Positions 15,576 through 24,948 are shown, numbered from the stretch's first letter. The stretch: 64,000 nt of DNA from HTCC5015 sp051747425 (GCA_051747425.1 JBNJGD010000004.1:93071-157070); one strand, 5' to 3'. The notes: generated from the letters alone by a model not told the origin. Made by a program: numbers and translations.

Positions 15576-17042
15576 ATGGCCAAATCCGCCACCGAACTCG
15601 ATGCCCTGATCATCGGCGCCGGCCCCTCCGGCATCAGCGCCCTGATCAAACTCCGGGAACAGGGCATTCTCAAGGCCCGCATCCTTGACATGAGTCGCCG
15701 CATCGGCGGCACCTGGGCCAACAACGACTACCCCGGCCTGCGCTGCGACATCCCCAGCGAAATGTACTCCCTGGGCTACGCCCCCAACCCGAACTGGAGC
15801 CGCACCTACGCCCCCCAGGCGGAGATCCGCGAGTACCTCGAGGGCGTGGCCCGGCGCTTCCGCGTAACCAGTCAGATCCAGCTCAACACCGAAGTCACCC
15901 GCGCCGAGTGGCGGGAAAAAGAGCGCCGCTGGCACATCGACACCGCCGACGGCGAGCGCTTTGTCGCCCGCTTTTTCATCCCCGCCACCGGCTTTATCGG
16001 CGAGGCCCGCATGCCCGAATTCCCCGGGCAAAAGGACTTCAAGGGCGCCATGTTCCACTCCGGCATGTGGGATCACGAACACGACCTCAGCGGCGAGACC
16101 GTGGCCGTGATCGGCTCCGGCGCCTCGGCCATCCAGTTCCTTCCCGCCATTCAGCCGGTGGTCAAAAAAATCATCAACTTCCAGCGCACGCCCAGCTGGG
16201 TACTGCCCAAGCCGGACTGGCCGATTCCCCGGCCCCTCAAGGGCTTTTACCAGCGCTTCCCCGGCGTCCACCGGCTGGTGCGGGAAACCGCCCTGCTCGC
16301 CGCCGAGCCCCTGCTGCCCACCTTCGAGCGCGAGCCCTTGCTGCGCTCACTGAGCCACCCCATCGGCCGCTTCAATATCCGCCGCAGCGTGGCCGACAAG
16401 GGCCTGAGAAAACAGCTCGAGCCCGACCACACCCTGGGCTGCAAGCGCCCCATGTTCTCCAACGACTGGTACAAGGCGTTGGACCAGGACAATGTCGAGG
16501 TAGTCTTCAAGGGCGTGGATCGCATCAGCGAACGCGGTGTGATCGACAGCGACGGCCGCGAGTACCCGGTGGACACCATCATCTACGGCACCGGTTACGC
16601 GGTCGACGACCCGGCCATCTACCAGCGCATCCTTGGCAAGACCGGCAAAAGCCTGGCCGAGACCTGGAATGGCGAGCCCCGGGCCTACCAGGGCATGGCC
16701 ATTCACGGCTTTCCCAATATGTTCATGATGCTCGGCCCCAACTCCCACAGTCTGGTGGGCTCGGTGATGTGGACCTCGGAACACCAGGCCATCTACATCG
16801 CCCAGGCCGTACGCAAAGTGCTCGACGAAAACCGGGAAAAACTGGAAGTTAAAGAAACCGTACAAAAGCGTTTTAACGACGCCATCGAAAAGCGCCTGGA
16901 CCGCATGCCCATCCACCCGGATGTCTGCAAGAGCTACTACCTGGACGCCCAGGGCCGCAACCGCTTCGTCTGGCCCGAATACGGCTTCAACATCAAAAAA
17001 CGCCTCACCCGCGTCGACCTCGGCGACTACCAGCTGTCCTGA
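15576..17042 (+). CDS. FAD-dependent Baeyer-Villiger-type monooxygenase
   Basis: A 488-residue flavoprotein with an N-terminal FAD-binding GAGPSG (Gly14), a second nucleotide-binding GSGASA (~residue 180) for NADPH, and between them the type I Baeyer-Villiger fingerprint F-x-G-x3-H-x3-W (FKGAMFHSGMW, from Phe155). These enzymes insert oxygen next to a ketone to give an ester or lactone, or oxygenate heteroatoms. The adjacent patatin-type hydrolase could open an ester product; this coupling is inference. The natural substrate is unknown. Confidence 0.88.
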   Translation: MAKSATELDALIIGAGPSGISALIKLREQGILKARILDMSRRIGGTWANNDYPGLRCDIPSEMYSLGYAPNPNWSRTYAPQAEIREYLEGVARRFRVTSQIQLNTEVTRAEWREKERRWHIDTADGERFVARFFIPATGFIGEARMPEFPGQKDFKGAMFHSGMWDHEHDLSGETVAVIGSGASAIQFLPAIQPVVKKIINFQRTPSWVLPKPDWPIPRPLKGFYQRFPGVHRLVRETALLAAEPLLPTFEREPLLRSLSHPIGRFNIRRSVADKGLRKQLEPDHTLGCKRPMFSNDWYKALDQDNVEVVFKGVDRISERGVIDSDGREYPVDTIIYGTGYAVDDPAIYQRILGKTGKSLAETWNGEPRAYQGMAIHGFPNMFMMLGPNSHSLVGSVMWTSEHQAIYIAQAVRKVLDENREKLEVKETVQKRFNDAIEKRLDRMPIHPDVCKSYYLDAQGRNRFVWPEYGFNIKKRLTRVDLGDYQLS

Positions 17043-17046
17043 TGAC

Positions 17047-17267
17047 TTCCTGGCCACGGAGCCACGAAGAGCACGGAGTTTTGTAAGAGCGGCGCACCCG
17101 CCGCGACCGGATGGGCGGCTTCGCCGCATAAGCATTTGTCGAAAAGACACAGAGTACTCAGAGGGCACAGAGAACACAGAGTTTTCCTCGACTAAGTGTA
17201 GGGCGGACGCGGCGGAGCCGCTTCCGCCAAACCAATGGCGGAGGTGCCTGCGGCACTTCCGCCCTAC
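17047..17267. repeat. Repeat cluster after the monooxygenase gene
   Basis: Contains a variant array (CCACGGAGCCACGAAGAGCA, 17047-17073), a REP arm (17084-17108), a GGCGGCTTCGCCGC unit (17112-17125), a CACAGAG array (17147-17181) and a long palindromic REP with GTAGGGCGGA ends (17198-17267). It separates two convergent genes. Confidence 0.75.
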
Positions 17268-17278
17268 GCAACAAAGCT

Positions 17279-17656
17279 TTAAGCCTCTGTGGCCGTTATC
17301 TGCTTCAAGGCATCCAGCACCGCCTGGCGGGTGGCTTCGGGCAGGGCCTCGGCGGCGGCGTCAAACTGTGCGGGCAAAGTGGCGGGAACCGCTGTGGATG
17401 AACGACCGGCGGTCGGGGCCTCGGGATATTTGCCGGGTTGTTCGCCGCTGTCCACGCGCCAGTGGCTGGGTTGTCCGCCCCGCTCCCGGAAAACCATGTG
17501 TTCGTTCTTGTGCCGATCATAACAAAGCTGAAACGCGCTCAAGCCCCGATCGTCTTCCCAGACAAAAAGATCCAGTGTCGTCGATTGATACCAGTGCCGA
17601 ACCGAATCACCATCCGCCTGATCCCGGGTTTTAATTTTTCTCAACAAATCGGTCAT
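17279..17656 (-). CDS. Hypothetical protein
   Basis: 125 residues, soluble. The N-terminal half has a beta-rich pattern with aromatic residues (WYQSTTLDLFVWEDDRGL, then FQLCYDRHKNEHMVF). The C-terminal half is Pro/Ala-rich and helical. I do not recognise the family; it resembles small uncharacterised proteins of related genomes that carry similar WYQ...DLFVW motifs. Codon use looks native. Confidence 0.6.
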   Translation of the reverse strand: MTDLLRKIKTRDQADGDSVRHWYQSTTLDLFVWEDDRGLSAFQLCYDRHKNEHMVFRERGGQPSHWRVDSGEQPGKYPEAPTAGRSSTAVPATLPAQFDAAAEALPEATRQAVLDALKQITATEA

Positions 17657-17667
17657 CCTTTTTCCCG

Positions 17668-17950
17668 GTTTTGCGCCACAGAGGGCACAGACAACACAGA
17701 GGTTTCCCGGTCATCGCGAGCCGCGCAGCGGCGAGGCGATCTGCCGAGCGGTTATGCAGATTGCTTCGCCCGCAATGACGGGGGCTACAGGAGCCTGCTT
17801 GCAGGCAAACACATATTGAGGCTAACGCCTCGTTCGCGGGCAGGCCCGCTCCTACACTGCTCTGGTCTATAGAGATTCTGGATAATCGCTCCGCGCTTTC
17901 TGGAATGATACCCAAAAAACTCTGTGCCCTCTGTGGGCTCTGTGGCTAAC
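17668..17950. repeat. Composite repeat (facing CACAGAG arrays enclosing several palindromes)
   Basis: The left array 17668-17703 and inverted right array 17920-17948 (ending GCTCTGTGGCTAA) enclose a GTCATCGCGAG-type repeat (17711-17770), a REP of the GTAGGAGCGGGC type (17833-17855) and a degenerate TTCCGGA-type palindrome (17873-17907). The ~300-nt spacer has no gene. Confidence 0.8.
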
Positions 17951-17954
17951 CCAC

Positions 17955-18170
17955 TTAATCAGACTTCATCCGCTCTTCGATGTCTTCCTCGTCGGGTTGG
18001 CGGGCTTCCATTTGCTCCCGGTATTTTTGTTGCAACTTGTCCCTGTTTTGCTGTTGTTCCTGATAACTTTGCCGCAATTTTTCCGCCGGCGTTTTTGGCT
18101 TGGGCTGTTCTTCAGACTGAGCACAGGCCATTACGGTTAAACCGAGCAACGCAATAAAAACAAGACGCAT
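17955..18170 (-). CDS. Small lipoprotein
   Basis: 71 residues with a lipoprotein signal peptide (VMAC, Cys16) followed by a highly charged Gln/Lys/Glu-rich helix (KLRQSYQEQQQNRDKLQQKY), probably a coiled coil, and an acidic end. No family recognised. It is 20 nt downstream of the GlsB-like gene, on the same strand. Confidence 0.65.
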   Translation of the reverse strand: MRLVFIALLGLTVMACAQSEEQPKPKTPAEKLRQSYQEQQQNRDKLQQKYREQMEARQPDEEDIEERMKSD

Positions 18171-18190
18171 GATGTTCTCTCCCGTTAACG

Positions 18191-18442
18191 CTAGCGTTTC
18201 TTGAACAGGCCCAGGGCAAAGAGCAGGATCCCGGCGCCGATGGTGGCCATAACAATCGAGCCGAGCAGGCCGCCGACATTCACATTAAGCAGGTCAAACA
18301 CATAGCCGCCGATCACCGCGCCGATCACGCCGACCACGATATTGCCAAACAGACCAAACCCCCGGCCCTTGGACAGCTTGCCCGCCAGCCAACCGGCGAT
18401 GGCGCCGACCAGTAAAAACGCCAGTAATCCCATGGGTTCCAT
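18191..18442 (-). CDS. GlsB/YeaQ/YmgE-family membrane protein
   Basis: 83 residues with three hydrophobic helices rich in Gly; the pattern AGWLAGKLSKGRGFGLFGNIVVGVIGA is cut by Gly as in the transglycosylase-associated (GlsB/YeaQ) family linked to general stress. The ATG at 18442 is chosen over one 24 codons upstream because GAGGAG stands 7 nt before it. Confidence 0.87.
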   Translation of the reverse strand: MEPMGLLAFLLVGAIAGWLAGKLSKGRGFGLFGNIVVGVIGAVIGGYVFDLLNVNVGGLLGSIVMATIGAGILLFALGLFKKR

Positions 18443-18504
18443 TATCTGCTCCTCGTTAGCGATCAATGCCCCAAGTTAGCCCCTAAACCGCCGCTACGCA
18501 ACGG

Positions 18505-18795
18505 GGTGTTGGCCACGGAGGCACGACGGTCGTTGCCATGGGAGTAAAGACACAGAGGCCACAGAGTGCACAGAGATCACAGAGGTGTTGTCGTGTGCCG
18601 TATAGCGGCATCCTGTCCGCCATCGGTCGGCCCGGAGACAAATGCACCAATTTCTCCTCCATGGAGATTCCGGATAAGTGCTTCGCACTTTCCGGAATGA
18701 CACCCCAAAAACTCTGTGTCCTCTGTGATCTCCGTGCGCTCTGTGTTTTTATCGTCCAAGCCAAAAAGAACTCGTCGGGCTGAAACCCAACCTAC
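18505..18795. repeat. Composite repeat between GlsB-like and fadE genes
   Basis: A short variant array (18508-18525), a CACAGAG array (18547-18585), a TTCCGGA/TCCGGAA palindrome (18667-18701), an inverted CACAGAG array (18710-18752) and a degenerate GTCGGGC/GCCCGAC REP (18774-18795). Together with the fad terminator it accounts for most of the 394-nt spacer 18443-18836. Confidence 0.75.
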
Positions 18796-18821
18796 AAAAA
18801 AAAGCCCCGCGGGTGCGGGGC
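18795..18821 (-). terminator. Terminator of the fad operon
   Basis: On the minus strand GCCCCGC and GCGGGGC pair over an ACCC loop and are followed by eight T. It begins 15 nt after the fadE stop. Confidence 0.9.
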
Positions 18822-18836
18822 AAATGGCTAAAGATC

Positions 18837-21128
18837 TTACGAGGCTTTTCTCAGTTTTGGCGGTGTTTCCAGGCCGCCGTCGCCGGTGGCGGTGAAGCCG
18901 GCGGGTTTGCCGTTTTCGCCGTAGTACTCGTCCTGGGTGAACACATCCACTTCAATCGCATCCAGACAGGCGGCATTGGCTTGCTGCAATTGGTCGTGCT
19001 CCTGCTGTGAGATCACGCCCTGGGCCAGGGCCTCGTCGACCATGGCCTCGACTTTACCCCGGGGCAACTGGCGCGCCTTTTGCGCCTGTTTGATTTTGAG
19101 GCGCACGGGCTCGGCCTCAGAGGTCAGGCGAAAGGCTTCGACCAAACGACCCAGACCGGTGGTCTTGTCCTGTGGAATCCACTGGCCCTGGGCCACGCGC
19201 AGGTACTGGTCGCCATAGCTCTGAATGGTGCGGGCGGCGGCGCGGCTCTGCTCGTCGCTGGGCAACTTGCCCAGGCGGTTGATGCTGAGGAAGAAGCGAC
19301 CCACGGTGCGTAGCATAAAGCCCAGCAGACCGCCGCCGAAGTTGGCGTAGATGCCCTCGTAAGCAGTCTGGGTCTGGGCCAGGGCGTACTCGCAGGCGTA
19401 CTCCACCAGCGCCAGATCCTCGGGCTTGCGGCCCTCGGCCTCGTAGCGGCGCAGGGCCGAAGTCGCGGCGTACATCCAGGCCACCGCATCGGCGTAGCGA
19501 CCGGTGAGGTTGCCCTTCATCTTCAGCTTGCCGCCGACGAAGAACATGGCCAGGTTGGTCATCATGCCATAGCGCGTGGCCGACCAGCTCAGGCGGCGAT
19601 AGTAACCGCGGGTTTTAGGGTCGGCCTTGCGCGGCGTTTTGGTGGTGAAGAGGCCGCGGGTCAGACCGCGCAACCAGCTCATGGCGATGCCGCTGGCAAA
19701 TTGCAGCATCCAGGCCGTGAGGTTTTTGCGGAAGGCGGCGGTGTCTTCCTGCTCCACGGCCTCGACCACATTGAATGCGTAGGGGTGGCAGCGGGTGGCG
19801 CCCTGACCAAAGATCATCAGTGTACGGGTCATGATGTTGGCGCCCTCCACGGTCACGCCCACCGGGGCGCTGGTGTAGAGACGGCCCATTACATTATTGG
19901 GCCCCTGCATCACGCCAAAGCCGGCGGCCACATCCATGGCATCGGTACCCAGCAGGCGGCCCTGCTCGGTGGAGTAGGCTTTCATAATGGCCGAGATCAC
20001 CGGCGGCTGAATGCCGTTGTCCACTGCCGAGCAACCGAACACCCGGGCGGCGTCAAACATGTAAGTCAGCGCGGCAATGTGGCCCACCTTCTGCTCCACA
20101 CCCTCCATCTGGCCGACGGGGATGCCGAACTGGCGGCGCACCATGGAATAGGCGCCGGCGACCATGGCCGAGTGGCGCATGCCGCAAATACCGGTGGCCG
20201 GCAGGGACACCATGCGCCCGCCCGCCAGGGATTCCATCAACATCTTCCAGCCCTGACCGGCATACTCAAGACCGCCGAGCACATCGGTGGCCGGAATCAC
20301 CACATCGCGACCGACGATGGGGCCGTTGGGGAAGGCGTCACCAATGGGTTCGTGGTGATCGCCGATGTGCAGTCCGTCCAGACCCTTCTCCAACAGGACC
20401 ACGGTAATGCCCGCGTCCTCACCCTTGCCCAGCAGGTTCTCCGGGTCGTGCAGGCGCACGGCTAGGGAGATCAGGTTGGCGATGGGCGCCAGGGTAATGT
20501 AGCGCTTGCGGAAGTTGAGGCGGAATTTGATCTCGCCGTCGCTGTCCCTGAACACCACGCCCTCGGCCTTGATCGAGGCCGCGTCGGAACCGGCGGTGGG
20601 TTCGGTCAGACCAAAGCAGGGAATGTATTCGCCGTTGGCCAGTTTGGGCAGATAGTGCTGCTTCTGCTCGGCGGTGCCGTAGTGGCCCAGCAGCTCGGCG
20701 GCGCCGAGAGAGTTGGGAATCACAATCAGCGCCGAGATCAGGCCCGAGGCCGGCGTGACCTTGGCCATCACACAGGACTTGGCCAGCGTGGACAGCGGCG
20801 TGCCGCCGTACTCTTTGGCGATCTGGAAACCGAAGAAACCGTTTTTGGCCATGAAGTCCATGACTTCATCGGGCAGTTTGCGCGTGCGGTTGATCTGGTA
20901 GTGATCGACCATGTTCAACAGCTCTTCCACCGGGCCGTCGAGATAGGCCTGTTCCTCGGCGGAGAGCTGGTCGTAGTTTTCGGCCAGAATGGCGTCGAAG
21001 TCGACCTTGCCGCCAAAGAATTGGCCATCGATCCAGACATCGCCGGCCTCCAGGGCCTGGCGCTCGGTGTCGGAAATTTGCGGCAACACCTTGTTGTCGC
21101 GCATCCAGTTCATCATCAGTTTAAACAT
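18837..21128 (-). CDS. fadE: Acyl-CoA dehydrogenase, FadE type
   Basis: A 763-residue FAD enzyme that introduces the trans-2 double bond into acyl-CoA, the first step of beta-oxidation. It has the large FadE layout: an N-terminal extension, then the acyl-CoA dehydrogenase core with FGLTEPTAGSDAAS and AGGRMVSLPATG, then a long C-terminal domain of unknown function typical of the family. The start MFKLMMNWMRD at 21128 has GGAG upstream and sits 13 nt after the fadJ stop. Last gene of fadI-fadJ-fadE. Confidence 0.92.
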   Translation of the reverse strand: MFKLMMNWMRDNKVLPQISDTERQALEAGDVWIDGQFFGGKVDFDAILAENYDQLSAEEQAYLDGPVEELLNMVDHYQINRTRKLPDEVMDFMAKNGFFGFQIAKEYGGTPLSTLAKSCVMAKVTPASGLISALIVIPNSLGAAELLGHYGTAEQKQHYLPKLANGEYIPCFGLTEPTAGSDAASIKAEGVVFRDSDGEIKFRLNFRKRYITLAPIANLISLAVRLHDPENLLGKGEDAGITVVLLEKGLDGLHIGDHHEPIGDAFPNGPIVGRDVVIPATDVLGGLEYAGQGWKMLMESLAGGRMVSLPATGICGMRHSAMVAGAYSMVRRQFGIPVGQMEGVEQKVGHIAALTYMFDAARVFGCSAVDNGIQPPVISAIMKAYSTEQGRLLGTDAMDVAAGFGVMQGPNNVMGRLYTSAPVGVTVEGANIMTRTLMIFGQGATRCHPYAFNVVEAVEQEDTAAFRKNLTAWMLQFASGIAMSWLRGLTRGLFTTKTPRKADPKTRGYYRRLSWSATRYGMMTNLAMFFVGGKLKMKGNLTGRYADAVAWMYAATSALRRYEAEGRKPEDLALVEYACEYALAQTQTAYEGIYANFGGGLLGFMLRTVGRFFLSINRLGKLPSDEQSRAAARTIQSYGDQYLRVAQGQWIPQDKTTGLGRLVEAFRLTSEAEPVRLKIKQAQKARQLPRGKVEAMVDEALAQGVISQQEHDQLQQANAACLDAIEVDVFTQDEYYGENGKPAGFTATGDGGLETPPKLRKAS

Positions 21129-21141
21129 GTTTTTCTCCCCT

Positions 21142-23433
21142 TCACTCGTTGTAGAAGGTGTCGTTGTTGTTGGCCATATCGACCAGGATTTGCGCCGGCG
21201 TAAAGTGCTCACCGTGGCGCGAGGCCAGCTCTTCGAGCTTGGCGACCGAGGCCTTCAGGCCCAGGCTGTCCATGTAGCGGAAGGGACCACCCAGGAAGGG
21301 CGGGAAGCCCAGACCAAAGATGGCGCCGATGTCGCCGTGCATGGGCTGCTGGATAATGCCCTCCTGCAGGCAGAAAGCCGCCTCGTTGATCATCATCCAG
21401 GTGCAGCGGTCGGCGGCCGCCACCAGATCCGGATTCTTCCAGGGAGTGACATTCATGGCGTCAAAGACTTCCTGGTTGACCGGCTTGCCCTTCACATCTT
21501 TTCCGTAGAGGTAAAAGCCCTTGCCCGCCTTGCGGCCGAGAAAGCCCTTTTCGATCATGCGATCGGCGGCGTCGGGCGACTTCATGCGCTCGCCAAAGGC
21601 CGCCTCCAGCACCGGGCCCACCTTGGTGCCCACATCGATGCCGACTTCGTCCAGCAAGGTGATCGGGCCCACCGGATAGCCGAACTGCTGCAGGGCCTTG
21701 TCCAGCTCTTTCGGCCCAAAGCCTTCCAGCAACAGGCGGCTGGCTTCGTTCAAATAGGGCGCCAGAATCCGGGTGGTGTAAAAGCCGGGGCCGTCCTTGA
21801 CCACGATCACCGTCTTGCCCTGGGCCTTGCCGAACTCGACACAGCCCTTGGTCACTTCGGGCGCCGTCTTGTCGGTGGTGATGATTTCCAGCAGCGGCAT
21901 CTTTTCCACCGGGGAGAAGTAGTGCAGACCGATCACATTCTCGGGGCGCTTGGCCGCCTTGGCGATGTCGGTAATCGGAATCGACGAAGTATTGGAGGCA
22001 AAGATGGTATTTTCACTGCCGTGGGCCTCGGTGTCCTTGAGCATCTGGTGCTTGAGTCCGAGATCTTCAAAGACCGCTTCCACCACGAGGTCCAGGCTTT
22101 CAAAGCCGGTGTACTCGTCGGTGTAGGTCACCTGGCGCTTGGCCGCGTCGGCGTCGAACTTCGACATGGCGCCGATTTTGGCGCGCTTATCGTAGTACTT
22201 GGCCACATACTGCACGCCATGGGACAGGCCCTTGGCGTCGCGGTCTTTCAGGCGAACCGGCAGCTTGGCCTTGGCCACGGTGTTGAGAGCAATGCCCGCG
22301 CCCATCAAACCGGCACCGAGCACACCCACGCGCTCTATCTTGCGCGTACCCACGCCCTCGCCGACGAAGGTTTCCTTCTTCAGCTCGTTGGTGGCGTGGA
22401 AGATACCGCGCAACTGTTTGGAGACATCGCTCATGGCCAGATCGCCAAAGGCCTTGGCCTCTTCGGCGTAGCCGGCCTGGATGCCGTCGGTAAAGCCCTT
22501 CTCTACCGCGCCGATAATGCGCTCGGGGGCGGGGTAGTTGCCGTAAGTCTTTTTGGCCGCCTGCTTGCGCGCCTGGTCAAAGACCACCTTGCGGCCGATG
22601 GGGTTTTTCTCCAGCGCCAGCTCCTGCAGCGCTTCCTGGGACAACTCCATGGACTTGTCCGGGCGCTTGGGTGAGGACTTCAGCGCCAGGGCGGCGGCGC
22701 GCTCTTCCAGCGCCTCGCTGCCAACGATCTGATCCACCAGACCCATCTTGAGGGCCTGCTTGGGCTTGAGCTGTCGGCCGGTAAGCATCAGGTCCAGCGC
22801 CTTGGGAATGCCCACCAGACGCGGCAGTCGCTGGGTGCCGCCGCCGGCGGGCAGCAGACCCAGCATGACTTCGGGCACGCCCAGGGCGGTGCTCTTGTGG
22901 CTGGAGGCCACGCGGTAGTGACAGGCCATGGCCAGTTCCAGACCACCGCCCAGGCAGGAGCCCTCAATCGCCGCCACCACGGGGATTTTCAGATCCTCCA
23001 GCGACTGGAAACCGCGCTGGCAGACCCGCGACAGGTCCACCACCTCGGCGGCGGTTTTGACCTGGTCGAACAACTTGATATCGGCACCGGCGACAAACGA
23101 ACCCGGCTTGGTCGAAATCACGACCACCCCTTTGAGTCCGGGCTGGCGCCGGATCTCGTTCATCACATTGTCCATCTCTTCGGCGAACTCGGCCTTCAGC
23201 GTATTCTGACTGTCACCGGGCACATTGATTTCCACCACGCCCACTTTGTCGTCGCGAACCCGCAACTGAAAGGCGCTGGTGTTGGCCGGTTTCGACGCGT
23301 TTTTGCGCGTGGCCGTTTTCTTGCTGGCCGTTTTTTTTGTCACTTTCTTCGTCACTTTTTTGCTCGCGCTCTTTTTGGCCGCCGACTTTTTCGTCGCGGC
23401 CTTCTTGCTGGCTTGTTTCTGTTCTTCGCTCAT
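21142..23433 (-). CDS. fadJ: Enoyl-CoA hydratase/3-hydroxyacyl-CoA dehydrogenase with lysine-rich N-terminus
   Basis: A 763-residue bifunctional beta-oxidation subunit. Residues ~55-245 are a crotonase domain (VAAIEGSCLGGGLELAMACH oxyanion region), followed by a Rossmann NAD-binding domain (GVLGAGLMGAGIA) and two dehydrogenase C-terminal domains. Partner of FadI in the thiolase complex. Odd feature: residues 2-50 hold 17 Lys and one Arg in seven KK doublets spaced by Ala/Ser/Thr, like histone H1 or AlgP tails, which I do not know from FadJ proteins. The start at 23433 has AAGGAG upstream, so the tail is likely translated. Confidence 0.93.
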   Translation of the reverse strand: MSEEQKQASKKAATKKSAAKKSASKKVTKKVTKKTASKKTATRKNASKPANTSAFQLRVRDDKVGVVEINVPGDSQNTLKAEFAEEMDNVMNEIRRQPGLKGVVVISTKPGSFVAGADIKLFDQVKTAAEVVDLSRVCQRGFQSLEDLKIPVVAAIEGSCLGGGLELAMACHYRVASSHKSTALGVPEVMLGLLPAGGGTQRLPRLVGIPKALDLMLTGRQLKPKQALKMGLVDQIVGSEALEERAAALALKSSPKRPDKSMELSQEALQELALEKNPIGRKVVFDQARKQAAKKTYGNYPAPERIIGAVEKGFTDGIQAGYAEEAKAFGDLAMSDVSKQLRGIFHATNELKKETFVGEGVGTRKIERVGVLGAGLMGAGIALNTVAKAKLPVRLKDRDAKGLSHGVQYVAKYYDKRAKIGAMSKFDADAAKRQVTYTDEYTGFESLDLVVEAVFEDLGLKHQMLKDTEAHGSENTIFASNTSSIPITDIAKAAKRPENVIGLHYFSPVEKMPLLEIITTDKTAPEVTKGCVEFGKAQGKTVIVVKDGPGFYTTRILAPYLNEASRLLLEGFGPKELDKALQQFGYPVGPITLLDEVGIDVGTKVGPVLEAAFGERMKSPDAADRMIEKGFLGRKAGKGFYLYGKDVKGKPVNQEVFDAMNVTPWKNPDLVAAADRCTWMMINEAAFCLQEGIIQQPMHGDIGAIFGLGFPPFLGGPFRYMDSLGLKASVAKLEELASRHGEHFTPAQILVDMANNNDTFYNE

Positions 23434-23443
23434 TACAGGCTCC

Positions 23444-24748
23444 TTATTCGGCTTCGAGTACCATGGCGGCACCGATGCCGCCGGCGGCACAGGCGGTGGT
23501 CAGGCCAATGCCGCCACCGCGTCGCTTGAGTTCGTGGATGGACTGGCTGATCACCCGGGTGCCGGTGGCACCGAAGGGGTGACCATAGGCAATGGAGCCG
23601 CCGTTCACATTGAGGATGTCGCGGTTGACCTCGCCCACGGCCTTCTTCAGGCCCAGGGTGGATTTCGCGTACTCATCGGACTCCAGCCCGCGGATATTGC
23701 AGGCCACCTGGCCGGCAAAGGCCTCGTGCATATCGATCAGGCTCATGTCGCTCAGTTTGAGACCGGCGCGCTCCAGCGCCACCGGCGCGGCCAGCACGGG
23801 GCCCATCAGCAGGTCTTCCTTGGGCGTCTTGGCGGCGAAGGCGTAGGAGCGGATATAACCCAGGGGCTCGTAACCCAGGGCCTTGGCCTTTTCCTCGCTC
23901 ATCAGCAACACCGCCGAGGCGCCATCGGTGAGCGGGCTGGCGTTGCCGGCAGTGACCGTGCCCGTCACCCGGTCAAAGGCCGGCTTGAGTTTGCTGTAAC
24001 CACTGCGCTCGGAGTTCTTGCGCACCAGGTTGTCGTCCTTGAGGGGCGTGGCGTCCGGCGGCAGGAAGGCGGTCATCACCTGGCTGTCCAGATAGCCCTC
24101 GGCCCAGGCGCGGGCAGCGCCGCTGTGGGAGGCGTGGGCGATGTCGTCCTGCTCTTCGCGACTGACGCCCCACTTCTTGACCATCTTCTCGCAGCTCTGG
24201 CCCATGGTTTCACCCACCGAGTACTCGGTAATCGACGGCGCCTGGGGCAGGATGTCCTTGCCGCGCAGCTGGCTCAGCAGCTTGATGCGCTGCTTGGCGG
24301 TTTTGGCAAAGCTGACATCGCGCATGATCTTGGAGAACTTTGCCGACATGGGCAGACGCGCCGACGAGGTGGAGTCGGTTCCGCCGGCGATCACGATCTC
24401 GGCATTGCCCGCCAGAATCGACTCGGCGCCGTTGGCCACGGTCTGGAAGCTGGTGGCACAGGCGCGGGTAATGGAGTAAGCATCCAGGTCGTCCATGCCG
24501 CAGGCCAAGGCCACTTCCCGGGCGATAAACGGCGCCTCGGGGATCATCACGGTCATGCCGTAGACCAGCTGGTCCACATCGTCCTGGGAGAGGTTATTGC
24601 GGGCCATCAGCTCGGACACCACCATGGCGCCCAGATCGATGGCATTGAGATCATCAAAGTGCGTGGCAATGCGCGCAAACGGCGTACGCAAACCATCGAC
24701 AATAGCGATGCGCCCGGTGCGCGAAGAAGACAGTGTGTTCTTTGGCAT
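23444..24748 (-). CDS. fadI: Acetyl-CoA C-acyltransferase (thiolase), FadI type
   Basis: A 434-residue thiolase that cleaves 3-ketoacyl-CoA with CoA. The acyl-binding cysteine is in SITRACATSFQ, the second active-site region is IDMHEAFAGQVACN, and the C-terminal NVNGGSIAYGHPFGATG and TACAAGGIGAAM carry the remaining catalytic His and Cys. The start MPKNTLSSSRTGRIA at 24748 has GAGG upstream. First gene of the operon; fadJ starts 10 nt after its stop. Two matched palindromes at 24806-24841 precede it. Confidence 0.94.
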   Translation of the reverse strand: MPKNTLSSSRTGRIAIVDGLRTPFARIATHFDDLNAIDLGAMVVSELMARNNLSQDDVDQLVYGMTVMIPEAPFIAREVALACGMDDLDAYSITRACATSFQTVANGAESILAGNAEIVIAGGTDSTSSARLPMSAKFSKIMRDVSFAKTAKQRIKLLSQLRGKDILPQAPSITEYSVGETMGQSCEKMVKKWGVSREEQDDIAHASHSGAARAWAEGYLDSQVMTAFLPPDATPLKDDNLVRKNSERSGYSKLKPAFDRVTGTVTAGNASPLTDGASAVLLMSEEKAKALGYEPLGYIRSYAFAAKTPKEDLLMGPVLAAPVALERAGLKLSDMSLIDMHEAFAGQVACNIRGLESDEYAKSTLGLKKAVGEVNRDILNVNGGSIAYGHPFGATGTRVISQSIHELKRRGGGIGLTTACAAGGIGAAMVLEAE

Positions 24749-24805
24749 AACAACCTCAAGGGGGTAATAAAAACAGTAAAACCCACAAACGGAACCTGGC
24801 CCCGC

Positions 24806-24841
24806 TTGTGCGCTGCACAAAACCCTACTTTGTGCCGCACA
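24806..24841 (-). promoter_or_regulatory. Two matched palindromes, candidate operators of the fad operon
   Basis: A perfect inverted repeat TTGTGC-GCT-GCACAA (24806-24820) and a second TGTGC-C-GCACA (24831-24841) share the half-site TGTGC/GCACA. Their centres are 23 bp apart, about two helical turns, and they lie 58-93 nt upstream of the fadI ATG. This looks like a paired dimer-binding site; the regulator is unknown. Confidence 0.5.
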
Positions 24842-24948
24842 GCCCCCATCGACAATGACCAAAACTGCCACCCCAACCGGCAAAAACCACCAAACCCCAA
24901 ACACACACGACAAACCCTCACCAAACGCGCCAAAGCACTCTTCCCTGT

